NCBI GenBank assembly: GCA_003251175.1
Contig: QKHC01000037.1
Coordinates: 1 to 40,927 of the forward strand
From: Gemmatimonadota bacterium
GTDB lineage: Bacteria > Gemmatimonadota > Gemmatimonadetes > Gemmatimonadales > GWC2-71-9
DNA: 40,927 bases
Reading direction: 5' to 3'
The position numbers were made by a program, and so were the translations under genes. This document shows positions 24,589 through 31,916 of this stretch, piece by piece. Each line of letters begins with the position of its first letter. The first letter of the stretch is position 1. Under the pieces are notes generated by a model. It was not told the DNA's origin. It saw only the letters and a program-made list of their open reading frames with translations, and did no database searches.

Positions 24589-25395
24589 TCAGCTGGGCTG
24601 CCCCGCCCGGGCGGCGAGTCGCCGGTGCGCCAGGACGGCCGCGCCCATGGCAGCCACCAGTTGCACGCTGTCGGCAGGGGGCACGTTGACCGCAGTCCGC
24701 AGCTCCTGGCGGATGACGTCCGCCATGCGCTCGAACCGCAGGATGCCGCCGATCAGCGTCAGCTCCGACTCGATGCGAACCCGCTTCAGGAGCTGGATCG
24801 ACCGCGAGACCAGGGAGACGATCGCGCCGTACATGATGTCCGCGGGGGCGGCACCCTGGCTCAGCTGGTTGATCACCTCCGACTCGGCGAACACCGCGCA
24901 GACGCCCGAGATGGGGACCGCTTCCTTCGACGTCGCCACGAGGGGGCCGATTTCGGTGGTCGAGTAGCCCATGTACCGCGCCGTCTTCTCGAGAAACGCG
25001 CCCGTTCCAGCCGCGCATTTGTCGTTGAGCCGGAACGACTGGACCTTGCGGTCCTCACCGACCCGGCTGGCCTTCATGGTCTGTCCACCGACGTCGAGGA
25101 CGGTTCGCGTTCCGGGGAACAGGAGGCCGGTGCCGCGAGCGGCGGCGGTCAGGTCAGTCACCTGGGCATCGCCGGCCGGCACCTGGTGGCGCCCGAATCC
25201 GGTGGCGACGACGTACTCGAGATCGTTGCGGGTCAGGCCCGCCTCCGCCGCGGCGCGCTCCAGTACCCGATCGCTGACCTTGGCGAGCTGAAACCCGGTC
25301 GGCTCGAGCGCCACTCCGGCGACGGTGAGCGCCTCGTCGAGGATGACGGCCTTGGTGTACGTCGAGCCGACGTCGATACCGGCTGCGTACCTCAT
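24589..25395 (-). CDS. bcrD: Benzoyl-CoA reductase ATPase subunit D (BcrD/BzdQ type)
   Basis: 268-residue ASKHA-fold ATPase of the BadF/BadG/BcrA/BcrD family. The ATG at 25395 overlaps the bcrA stop (ATGA). ATP-binding motifs are [12 protein letters not shown] (6-17) and DVGGQTMKA (101-109). Cys127 (NDKCAAGTG) and Cys166 ([11 protein letters not shown]) each contribute to the single 4Fe-4S cluster bridging the A/D pair. The pair hydrolyses two ATP per electron pair to drive electrons from ferredoxin into the B/C subunits. The related activators of 2-hydroxyacyl-CoA dehydratases are homodimers, so finding two different copies here supports a benzoyl-CoA-type reductase. Which of the two genes is A and which D follows gene order. 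Confidence 0.88.
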   Translation of the reverse strand: MRYAAGIDVGSTYTKAVILDEALTVAGVALEPTGFQLAKVSDRVLERAAAEAGLTRNDLEYVVATGFGRHQVPAGDAQVTDLTAAARGTGLLFPGTRTVLDVGGQTMKASRVGEDRKVQSFRLNDKCAAGTGAFLEKTARYMGYSTTEIGPLVATSKEAVPISGVCAVFAESEVINQLSQGAAPADIMYGAIVSLVSRSIQLLKRVRIESELTLIGGILRFERMADVIRQELRTAVNVPPADSVQLVAAMGAAVLAHRRLAARAGQPS

Positions 25396-26207
25396 GCGGC
25401 CCCCGGGGTCGGCGCGGGCGCCCGGCCCGCGAGAATGTGATCCAGCGCGAACAGGGCTGCGCCGAGTGCCCCCATGTAGTGGGATTCCTCGGACACGTTG
25501 ACCCCGGTGCCGAGCTTGTCCTGAATGGCGGCGATCATGGCCGGATTCTTGGCAACGCCGCCGGTGAACGTGACAGCCGATTCGATGCCCACGCGGCGGA
25601 GCAGTCCGACCGAGCGCGTGGCGATGGACTGATGCACGCCCAGCAGGATATCCTCGATCTTCTTGCCCTTGCCGAGCCACGACAGCACCTCGGACTCGGC
25701 AAACACGGTGCAGGTGGTGCTGATCTTGACCGCGCGCTCGCCGCGCAGGGCGGTGGGACCGAGGTCGGGCAGGGGGATCTCCAGAGCATTAGCCGCCGCG
25801 CCGAGGAATCGCCCGGTTCCCGCCGCGCACTTGTCGTTCATGCAGAAGTCGAGAATTTCGCCGGCGGGCGACACGCGGATGGCCTTCGTGTCCTGTCCAC
25901 CCATGTCGATCACGGTGCGCGTATCGGGGAACATGTGGACGGCGCCGCGACCGTGACAGGAGATCTCCGTGACCTGCGTATTGCCGAATGTGACCTTGTA
26001 GCGGCCGTACCCCGTCCCCACGACGTACTCGACCTCCTCCTCGCGCCGATCGCCGTCCTCGAGCGCCATGCGGAACGCCGTCTCTGCGGCCCGGGTCACG
26101 TTTGCGCCGGTGTCGGTCAGCGCGCGCGCGACGATGCGACGCGCCTCGTCGATGATCACCGCCTTGGTCTGCGTGGAGCCGACGTCCACCCCGGCTGCGT
26201 ACGCCAT
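25392..26207 (-). CDS. bcrA: Benzoyl-CoA reductase ATPase subunit A (BcrA/BzdP type)
   Basis: 271-residue partner of the D subunit, starting at the ATG at 26207 with GGAGG nearby and 2 nt after the bcrB stop. Motifs are [12 protein letters not shown] (6-17), [10 protein letters not shown] (101-110), Cys127 in NDKCAAGTG and Cys166 in [11 protein letters not shown], then FTGGVAKN. Its cluster cysteines fall at the same residue numbers as in the D subunit, so the two align without gaps over most of their length. The A subunit of Thauera and Rhodopseudomonas is much longer as I recall, so the equal, short pair resembles the Azoarcus Bzd type. It would form a heterodimer with BcrD in the cytoplasm. 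Confidence 0.88.
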   Translation of the reverse strand: MAYAAGVDVGSTQTKAVIIDEARRIVARALTDTGANVTRAAETAFRMALEDGDRREEEVEYVVGTGYGRYKVTFGNTQVTEISCHGRGAVHMFPDTRTVIDMGGQDTKAIRVSPAGEILDFCMNDKCAAGTGRFLGAAANALEIPLPDLGPTALRGERAVKISTTCTVFAESEVLSWLGKGKKIEDILLGVHQSIATRSVGLLRRVGIESAVTFTGGVAKNPAMIAAIQDKLGTGVNVSEESHYMGALGAALFALDHILAGRAPAPTPGAA

Positions 26208-26209
26208 GG

Positions 26210-27508
26210 CTACCTCCGACTCTGCGCGAGCGCCGCGGACGCCTTGCGCGCGGCCAGTCCTTCGAAGAACGCGTCCACGCGGTTCTTGAGCTGTGCCTCC
26301 GAAACGACCCGGCGGTCCATCATGTCCGACTCGATGAACAGCGTCGCCACGTCTCTCTGCTCCATCAGCGCCCGCCGGTTGTCCGCCAGTCCGGTCGACA
26401 CAGTGCGGCAGCTCTTGATGGGGTGGAACACCACCCCGTCCACGTGGAACGCGTCGATCATGTCGGCGAGGATCCCGGTCTGGAAAAACATCGAGTCCAT
26501 GGCGTCGCGGACGGACACCAGCAGGCCTTCGGCGAGGCTCTCGAGCGGGTGCGCGAGATCGTACTGATACCCCAGGTTGGTGCCGCCCGACGCGAACCAC
26601 AGGTAGGTGGAGTTGACGAAGGTCCCACCCCACTCGCCGAACAGTTCGTTGAAGCGACGGAAGATGGGGTAGCACGGGACGCCGACGAACACCAAGCGCC
26701 ACTTTTCCTCGGTGAGCGTCCCGATCCCATGCGCGACCTTGTATTCCATCTCTTCCACCAGGTCCTCGAAGTACGCCGCCCCCGCAGCGGAGCCGCGCAG
26801 GGCGTTGGCGACACCGAGGAAGATCGTGCCGTCGGACAGAGCATTGAAGACGGAGGGTCGGCTGCGGTTCAGCTCGAGCAGCCGCTGCCAGGCACGGCTC
26901 ATTGTGTTCGCGTGCCGCAGCGACTCGCGCAACCGATCGACGTCGAAGCGTTGTCCGGAGACCCGCTCGAGCACCGGGATCAACTCGCGCAGCTGCGCCA
27001 GCACGTAGCGACGGTCACCCTCGAAGTCGGCGTCGCCGGGACCCGGTCGCAGACCCGCGGCGCGCGAGCCAGGCACGTCGAGCACGAAGGCGGGAGTGCC
27101 GTGCATCCGCTCCCAGATCTCCCCCCACTTGATGTAGGTGTTGCACGCGTTCGTGAGCACGCTGACGGCGGGCTTGGGAATGCGCCCCATCGGAAGCGCA
27201 CCGCCCCGCAGCTGGGTGGCGACGTCCGCCTTGACGTAGCCGCAGATGTCCGGGGAGTAGCCGTAGTCCTCGGCCTCTGCGAGGTACTCGTGGGCTACGC
27301 GGCGCACGGCGGTCTGCAGCGAGTTGATCTCCGGAAACACGATCGGGAGGTCGAAGGTCCGCAGGAGCTCCGCCAGGCTCCCCATCACAAACACGTACGC
27401 CGCGCCGCGACCCTCCGCTGCCGCGGCCGTCAGGTCGGCGAACCATTCGCGGAACAGCCGTGCGCCGTCGCTGTTGCCGCGTCCCACGATTTCGGCCGTT
27501 GCAGTCAT
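26210..27508 (-). CDS. bcrB: Benzoyl-CoA reductase subunit B (BcrB/BzdO type)
   Basis: 432-residue subunit of the substrate-reducing module. The ATG at 27508 lies 8 nt after the bcrC stop. Conserved-looking cysteines are C89 ([10 protein letters not shown]), C122 ([13 protein letters not shown]), C279 (GVPCYP) and C367 ([12 protein letters not shown]), probable 4Fe-4S ligands. [11 protein letters not shown] near 58-68 and [18 protein letters not shown] near the C-terminus are typical of this family. With BcrC it binds benzoyl-CoA and two clusters and adds two electrons and protons to the ring. Relatives include 2-hydroxyglutaryl-CoA dehydratase subunits, but those clusters carry a single activator ATPase rather than the A/D pair seen here. 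A methylbenzoyl-CoA substrate cannot be excluded. Confidence 0.86.
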   Translation of the reverse strand: MTATAEIVGRGNSDGARLFREWFADLTAAAAEGRGAAYVFVMGSLAELLRTFDLPIVFPEINSLQTAVRRVAHEYLAEAEDYGYSPDICGYVKADVATQLRGGALPMGRIPKPAVSVLTNACNTYIKWGEIWERMHGTPAFVLDVPGSRAAGLRPGPGDADFEGDRRYVLAQLRELIPVLERVSGQRFDVDRLRESLRHANTMSRAWQRLLELNRSRPSVFNALSDGTIFLGVANALRGSAAGAAYFEDLVEEMEYKVAHGIGTLTEEKWRLVFVGVPCYPIFRRFNELFGEWGGTFVNSTYLWFASGGTNLGYQYDLAHPLESLAEGLLVSVRDAMDSMFFQTGILADMIDAFHVDGVVFHPIKSCRTVSTGLADNRRALMEQRDVATLFIESDMMDRRVVSEAQLKNRVDAFFEGLAARKASAALAQSRR

Positions 27509-27515
27509 CGTCCCC

Positions 27516-28679
27516 TCACTCGAACAGGAGGTTCTCGACGAAGGTCTCCAGCTGGATTTCCAGCTGCTCGAAGCTCGTCATGTTCTCTTCGAACTCGCTC
27601 ACGAAGTATGGAATTCCCGCTTCGTCGAGCGTCCGGGTGTGCACCACCTGCTCCTCGAGGCCGGGCTCGCACATCTTCGCCGCTGTCACGATCGCGGCCT
27701 GGGCCCGTGCCGCGCGGATGCGCTCGAGCAGCATCGGGCCCTTGGGCTTGCGGGCATCATGCTGCACGGGGCTGTGCGACGACTGCTCCAGGTAGGCGAC
27801 CGCTAGGCTTCCCAGTGGGTCGCCGTCCGGCACCACGTCGGACACGATCCAACGCAGACCGATGAGCAGATCGTCGTCCACCACGTGGCACGAGCGGCCG
27901 ATCATGCGGATCAGGTCGAGGGGCGGTTGCTCGCAGAACCCGCCTTCGAACACGACGCGAATGCGATCGCGCGCCTTGGCGGGTCGCCCGCGGATCTGAG
28001 GCAGCAGCGCTCGCAGGATCTCGTTGTGCTCCTCGCGGCGCAGCAGGCCTCCGATCGCCGTGAGCACGTATGCCTCGTCGGCGCCGAGCTGCCAGGGGGC
28101 GTCGCGCTTCAGCGCGTACAGCTCGCGGATCAGCGCGCGGTTCTCGTTATAGACGGCGATCGACGCGGCGAGGTCGGCCTCGCCGATGGCTCGGCCGGCG
28201 ATGGGCTCGAGCACGCGCCGCACCCGGTCGTACTCGTGCCGCAGGTACTCGGCGGCATGGGCCGAGTTGGCGTTCTGCGGCAGGTAGACGATCTGGCACG
28301 GGTACGGGGTGTTGCGACCCCACACGGCGGCGAGGTTGCGCGCGGCATCGCAGATCGGGTGGGTGAAGAACGCCTCCAGCTCCACACGGCCCGACAGCGT
28401 CAGCTCCAGCGACGTCTTGAGGATCGAGCAGAGATACGAGCCGAAGTGTGACTCGGCGCGGGTGGGCTCGACCGCGGCGCCGCGCACCTTGAACGGCAGC
28501 AGCCCCCCGGCGTGGGCGATTTCCTCGGGGAAGTAGACTTGGAAATGCCCGATCACCTTTCCTCCGGCCTCCCGCCAGCGGCGTACGGTGGGAAAGCGGT
28601 CGTCGTCGAGCAGATCGCGGCAGGCGGCCAGCGCGTCGTCGAGCGGGCGGTCGCGCCACTCTGCGAAGAGCGTCGTCAT
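27516..28679 (-). CDS. bcrC: Benzoyl-CoA reductase subunit C (BcrC/BzdN type)
   Basis: 387-residue partner of BcrB. The ATG at 28679 overlaps the stop of the dienoyl-CoA hydratase gene (ATGA); longer open sequence upstream belongs to that gene in another frame. Visible features are FQVYFPEEIAHAGGLLPF (47-64), C84 (SYLCS), C110 (HPICDAARNLA), C128 (PYPCQIVYLPQ) and a late KMCEPGLEEQVVHTR followed by GIPYFVSEFEENMTSFEQL. These match the 2-hydroxyacyl-CoA dehydratase/benzoyl-CoA reductase D-type fold. The length of about 380 residues and the C-B-A-D gene order are those of known class I reductases. It works as part of a cytoplasmic heterotetramer needing low-potential ferredoxin. Confidence 0.87.
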   Translation of the reverse strand: MTTLFAEWRDRPLDDALAACRDLLDDDRFPTVRRWREAGGKVIGHFQVYFPEEIAHAGGLLPFKVRGAAVEPTRAESHFGSYLCSILKTSLELTLSGRVELEAFFTHPICDAARNLAAVWGRNTPYPCQIVYLPQNANSAHAAEYLRHEYDRVRRVLEPIAGRAIGEADLAASIAVYNENRALIRELYALKRDAPWQLGADEAYVLTAIGGLLRREEHNEILRALLPQIRGRPAKARDRIRVVFEGGFCEQPPLDLIRMIGRSCHVVDDDLLIGLRWIVSDVVPDGDPLGSLAVAYLEQSSHSPVQHDARKPKGPMLLERIRAARAQAAIVTAAKMCEPGLEEQVVHTRTLDEAGIPYFVSEFEENMTSFEQLEIQLETFVENLLFE

Positions 28680-29431
28680 CGGTCCCTCCATGCGGGTGCC
28701 CGCTTCTCGACAAATGCGCGCAGACCCTCCAGCGCGTCGGTCGTCGCCATCAACTCGCTGAGGTAGCTGGCGCCGGCGTCCCCCAGTGCGGTCCGAGCCT
28801 GCTCGCCGCTGCCGCGCGTGATGCGCTTGGCGACGCGGAGGGCGGCTCCGCTGTGGCGTGCTATGCGTGCGGCGAGCGCATCCGTCGCCGCCTCGAGATC
28901 GGCTGCAGGCACGACTCGCGCGACGAGACCGAGCCGCAGGGCCTCGGTGGCGGGGATCGGGTCGCCCGTGTACACGATTTCGGCGGCGGCTGCGGGGCCG
29001 ACGAGCCCGGGGAGCAGCGCGCATGCCGCCGGCGCGACGACACCGAGCGCGATCTCCGGCTGCCCGAAACTCGCGCCCTCCGCGGCGATGATCAGGTCCG
29101 CTGCCTGCACCACCTCGAACCCGCCGCCGAGGCATCGGCCCTGCACCGCCGCGATCACCGGGACCGGGAACGCCACCAGGGCTGCGATGGTGTCGAGGAA
29201 TTCGGGGATCAGCGCTTCGTGTTCGGGAGGGAGGTGCTCCTTCACGTCGGCACCGGCGGAAAAGTGCTTCCCGGTCGCTGACAGGATGAGCACCCGGAGC
29301 GTGGGGTCGGCCGCGAGGGGCGGGAGCGCCGCGCGGAGCTCGCCGAGCGCGGCACGGGTGAGGACGTTGAGCGGCGGCCAGTCGAGCCGGAGCCGGGCGA
29401 CGCCGCCGTCGCGCGTGCTGAGCAGAGTCAT
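28676..29431 (-). CDS. dch: Cyclohexa-1,5-diene-1-carbonyl-CoA hydratase (Dch type, crotonase family)
   Basis: 251-residue crotonase. The ATG at 29431 has GAGG eight bases upstream. The oxyanion-hole segments are HFSAGADVKEH (56-66) and GRCLGGGFEV (98-107). FGQPEIALGVVAPAACALLP (122-141) and the C-terminal YLSELMATTDALEGLRAF followed by VEKRAPAW closely follow the pattern that I remember from the Thauera dienoyl-CoA hydratase. It would add water to the dienoyl-CoA made by BcrABCD to form 6-hydroxycyclohex-1-ene-1-carbonyl-CoA. It lies directly before bcrC with a 4-nt overlap and 7 nt after the SDR. General enoyl-CoA hydratase is the alternative. Confidence 0.8.
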   Translation of the reverse strand: MTLLSTRDGGVARLRLDWPPLNVLTRAALGELRAALPPLAADPTLRVLILSATGKHFSAGADVKEHLPPEHEALIPEFLDTIAALVAFPVPVIAAVQGRCLGGGFEVVQAADLIIAAEGASFGQPEIALGVVAPAACALLPGLVGPAAAAEIVYTGDPIPATEALRLGLVARVVPAADLEAATDALAARIARHSGAALRVAKRITRGSGEQARTALGDAGASYLSELMATTDALEGLRAFVEKRAPAWRDR

Positions 29432-29438
29432 GGTGACC

Positions 29439-30155
29439 TCATGGCAGGGCGCCGGTGAGCAGCTGGCCGCCATCCACGGGGAGCACCGCGCCCGTGACGA
29501 AGGCACCGCCGTCACTGCAGAGGAACCGAACGGCGGCAGCGACGTCGGCGGGACGGCCGGCCCGTCCCAGCGGCGTGCGCGCCAGCGCTTCGGCGCGGAC
29601 CCGCTCGGGGAGGCCGGCGGTCATGGCAGTGTCGATGAAGCCCGGTGCCACGACGTTGGCCGTCACCCCGTCGCGTGCCAGCTCCAGGGCCAGCGCGCGG
29701 GCGAGACCCACGAGGCCCGCCTTGGCGGCCGCGTAGTTGGCTTGCCCGGCCTTACCGCGGAGCCCGTTGATCGATCCGATGAACACCAGCCGTCCGGCGG
29801 GGGACCGCCGCAGGTGCGGGGCGGCGGCTCGGGCCACGTGAAACGCGCCCGTGAGATTGACGCCCAGCACCGCGTCCCAGTCGGCGTCGGTGAGCTTCCA
29901 GCTGATGCGGTCGCGGACGATGCCGGCCGCGCACACCACCCAGTCGAGGCCGCCACGCTCGGCGACGATACCGTCCACGGCGCGCGCGACGGCGGTCGCG
30001 TCGCGCACGTCACCGTCGAACCGCGCGCGCGCGGCGCCGAGTCCATCGGGAAAGTCGAGGTCGAATCCGCCCACCCATGCCTCCGCCGCCAGGTCGGCGA
30101 CGATGGCATGACCGATGCCCCGGCCCGCGCCGGTTACGAGAGCGGTGCGCCGCAT
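29439..30155 (-). CDS. Short-chain dehydrogenase/reductase, possible 3-hydroxypimeloyl-CoA dehydrogenase
   Basis: 238-residue SDR of the FabG type. Motifs: TGAGRGIG (8-15), CAAG for NNAG (75-78), Asn100, Ser128, Tyr141 and Lys145 (NYAAAKAG), then PGFIDTAMT. The start ATG at 30155 lies 22 nt inside the end of the ring-hydrolase gene. A 3-hydroxyacyl-CoA would be oxidised, or a 3-oxoacyl compound reduced, with NAD(P). Because the hydrolase product is 3-hydroxypimeloyl-CoA, the dehydrogenase of the next beta-oxidation step is the natural reading, but this is inferred from position. BadH of Rhodopseudomonas, another benzoate-pathway SDR, is an alternative comparison. Confidence 0.82.
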   Translation of the reverse strand: MRRTALVTGAGRGIGHAIVADLAAEAWVGGFDLDFPDGLGAARARFDGDVRDATAVARAVDGIVAERGGLDWVVCAAGIVRDRISWKLTDADWDAVLGVNLTGAFHVARAAAPHLRRSPAGRLVFIGSINGLRGKAGQANYAAAKAGLVGLARALALELARDGVTANVVAPGFIDTAMTAGLPERVRAEALARTPLGRAGRPADVAAAVRFLCSDGGAFVTGAVLPVDGGQLLTGALP

Positions 30156-31246
30156 TGCCCGCAGAAATGGTGCCCGGCGGGCAGCGTCTGCGCGCCGCAC
30201 TTGCCGCAGCTGCGCAGCGGCGGACCCCACGGGGTCTCGGTCCACTCGCCGCGCGCAGCGCGCTCCCGTAGCATGCCGTAGCGCGGCTCGCGCTTTTCGA
30301 CGAACGCCTGCATCCCCTCGAGCGGCTCCCAGCACGTGTAGTGCAATGCCAGCCAGTCCTGCGCGTGCCGCACGGTCTGGTGCCACACGAAGTCCTTCAG
30401 CGCATTGGTCTGCTGCTTGGTGTACCGGGCGCACTCCGGGAACGACGCGAGCAGGCGTCGCCCCAGGTCGGCGACGAACTCGTCGAGCCGCGTCAGGTCG
30501 ATGCGGTAGCCGTCCTGGTTCCGCTCCGCCTTGCGGATCTCTTCAGGCGTTGCCTCGTCGAGCCAGGTATCGCCGCGACGCACCGATGGTACCACCCAGT
30601 TGACCAGTCCCCACTCCCGAGCCTTGTGCGCGGGAACCGGCTCGTTGAGGAACAGGATCTCGCGCGCCCGTTTGTCGCCGACTACCAGCGGCAGCCACTG
30701 GGTCGCGCCCCCACAGGCCACCGAGCCGACGTGTGTCCCGACTTGCTTGACGTAGGTATGCTGGGCGATGACCGAGAGGTCGCACGCGAGTTGCGTCTCG
30801 TTGCCTCCCCCGACCGCCATGCCGTTGATGCGGGCCACCACCGGCTTGCCGGTGTTGAGGATGCTCTCGATATAGGCGCGGAACAGCGCCATGTACTTCC
30901 AGTAGTCACGGGGCCGGCCCACGTACTCGGATGCGTATTCCTTCACGTCGCCGCCGGTGCAGAAGGCGCGGTCCCCGGCACCCGTGAGCACGATCACCCC
31001 CACGGCATCGTCGAAGCTCGCGTCGCGGAACGCCGTCGCGAGCTCCTCCAGCGCGGCGGTCGAATAGGCGTTGTAGCGGCCGGGCCGGTTCAGCGTGATC
31101 CGGGCGACGCCGTCCGCCTTGCTGTACAGGACGTCCCGAAAGGCGAGCGCCTCCGGGGTGCGTGGAGCCAGCGGCCCCGATCCGTCAGCGGCAGGCGAGG
31201 CCGTGGATGAGGTGGTCGGCGAACTGGTTACCGAGCTCTGGGGCAT
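30134..31246 (-). CDS. oah: 6-oxocyclohex-1-ene-1-carbonyl-CoA hydrolase (Oah/BamA type) with C-terminal zinc ribbon
   Basis: 370-residue crotonase-family ring-cleaving hydrolase. ATG at 31246 with GGAGGG nine bases upstream, although this lies 62 nt inside tetR. Residues 1-30 are Ser/Thr/Pro-rich. The core carries TGAGDRAFCTGGDVKEYASEY (88-108, read in parts), RPRDYWKYMALF (111-122) and NGMAVGGGNE (141-150), followed by ACGGATQWLPLVVGDKRA. These match the BamA/Oah pattern TGAGDKAFCTGGNTKEYAEYY as I recall it. It would open the ring to 3-hydroxypimeloyl-CoA. The last 25 residues form a zinc ribbon (C347, C350, C362, C365) that is not part of known Oah proteins I remember. Other crotonases of similar length are less likely given the neighbours. 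Confidence 0.82.
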   Translation of the reverse strand: MPQSSVTSSPTTSSTASPAADGSGPLAPRTPEALAFRDVLYSKADGVARITLNRPGRYNAYSTAALEELATAFRDASFDDAVGVIVLTGAGDRAFCTGGDVKEYASEYVGRPRDYWKYMALFRAYIESILNTGKPVVARINGMAVGGGNETQLACDLSVIAQHTYVKQVGTHVGSVACGGATQWLPLVVGDKRAREILFLNEPVPAHKAREWGLVNWVVPSVRRGDTWLDEATPEEIRKAERNQDGYRIDLTRLDEFVADLGRRLLASFPECARYTKQQTNALKDFVWHQTVRHAQDWLALHYTCWEPLEGMQAFVEKREPRYGMLRERAARGEWTETPWGPPLRSCGKCGAQTLPAGHHFCGQCGAPLS

Positions 31247-31793
31247 GGAGTGAACCCTCCGGGCGATACCACCGGGCGATCCAGTTGATCGCTCCCAGGA
31301 TCGCGAAAACGGGGACCTTGGGATCGACGGGGCGAAACTCGCCGGCGGCGATCCCCCGCTCGATCATCTCGCGCAGCGCGTGCTCGTAGGCGTCACGGCT
31401 GGCAATCACTTCGGCCTGGTGGGCGGGGGCGAGTGCCGTCGTCTCGAAGGCGAGCGGCGAACCCTCCAGGGTGTCGGTCATCACGCGGACGTGCTCGCGG
31501 ATCACGTGTGCCAGCTGCTCGCTGGCGGTGGTGAACCGCTCGCGAGCCTCCGCGACGGTGCGATGGACCTGGGCAAGGCTCTCGAGATGGCAGGCGTACA
31601 ACAACGCTTCCTTGTCGGGGAAGTAGTGGTAGAGGGCGGTTTTGCGAACCCCCAACCGCTCGGCGATGTGCTCCAGCGTGGTGGCGTGGTAGCCCTGCTC
31701 GCGGAAGGCGCGCAGCGCGGCGGACAAGATCTGCGCCCGTCGGCGGCGGCGCTTCTCGCGAATGTGTGGGGATACCTGGCTCGCTGTTGCCAT
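31185..31793 (-). CDS. TetR-family transcriptional regulator
   Basis: 202-residue regulator, taking the ATG at 31793, which has GGAG nine bases upstream; an ATG at 31802 sits directly on that site and is less likely. A basic stretch (REKRRRRRAQIL) leads into the helix-turn-helix (about 30-62; TTLEHIAERLGVRKTALYHYFPDKEALL). The C-terminal domain contains IASRDAYEHALREMIERGI and is FadR/PaaR-like in style, so a CoA thioester ligand is plausible. It is the first gene of the benzoyl-CoA operon and lies just downstream of a promoter overlapped by symmetric repeats, so autorepression relieved by an aromatic or alicyclic acyl-CoA is inferred. Confidence 0.88.
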   Translation of the reverse strand: MATASQVSPHIREKRRRRRAQILSAALRAFREQGYHATTLEHIAERLGVRKTALYHYFPDKEALLYACHLESLAQVHRTVAEARERFTTASEQLAHVIREHVRVMTDTLEGSPLAFETTALAPAHQAEVIASRDAYEHALREMIERGIAAGEFRPVDPKVPVFAILGAINWIARWYRPEGSLHAPELGNQFADHLIHGLACR

Positions 31794-31818
31794 GCTGCCC
31801 ATCTCCGAGCGCCCCTGT

Positions 31819-31864
31819 CAGAATTTACCGTTGAGTAAGAATTCTACTACACGTTCAAATTCTG
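31819..31864. promoter_or_regulatory. Symmetric double operator, probable TetR binding sites
   Basis: CAGAATTT (31819-31826) and AAATTCTG (31857-31864) are perfect inverted arms around a central AGAATTCT palindrome (31838-31845), all sharing one centre at 31841.5. Read another way, two 26-bp sites with the form AGAATTT-N11-AGAATTCT face each other and share the centre. The site at 31821-31844 also contains GAATTTAC-N6-GTAA. The repeats cover the -10 region and the -35 edge, ideal for repression. Binding by the adjacent TetR protein is inferred. Confidence 0.65.
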
Positions 31865-31868
31865 TCAA
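31841..31868 (-). promoter_or_regulatory. Sigma-70-like promoter of the tetR-benzoyl-CoA operon
   Basis: Reverse strand: -35 TTGACA (31863-31868), a 16-nt spacer and -10 TAGAAT (31841-31846). The -35 is a perfect consensus and the -10 matches five of six bases. Transcription would start near 31834, giving a leader of about 40 nt before the ATG at 31793. This is the clearest promoter in the window and stands in a locally AT-rich stretch. Confidence 0.75.
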
Positions 31869-31916
31869 CCCTGCTTGCTGGCGCCGCAGAGGCAATTGGG
31901 GTCATTTCATGCGGAC

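Noticed and set aside
31831-31859. Forward promoter TTGAGT-N17-TTCAAA for the PLD-like gene
   Set aside because: The -10 matches only three of six bases; kept only as a possibility.
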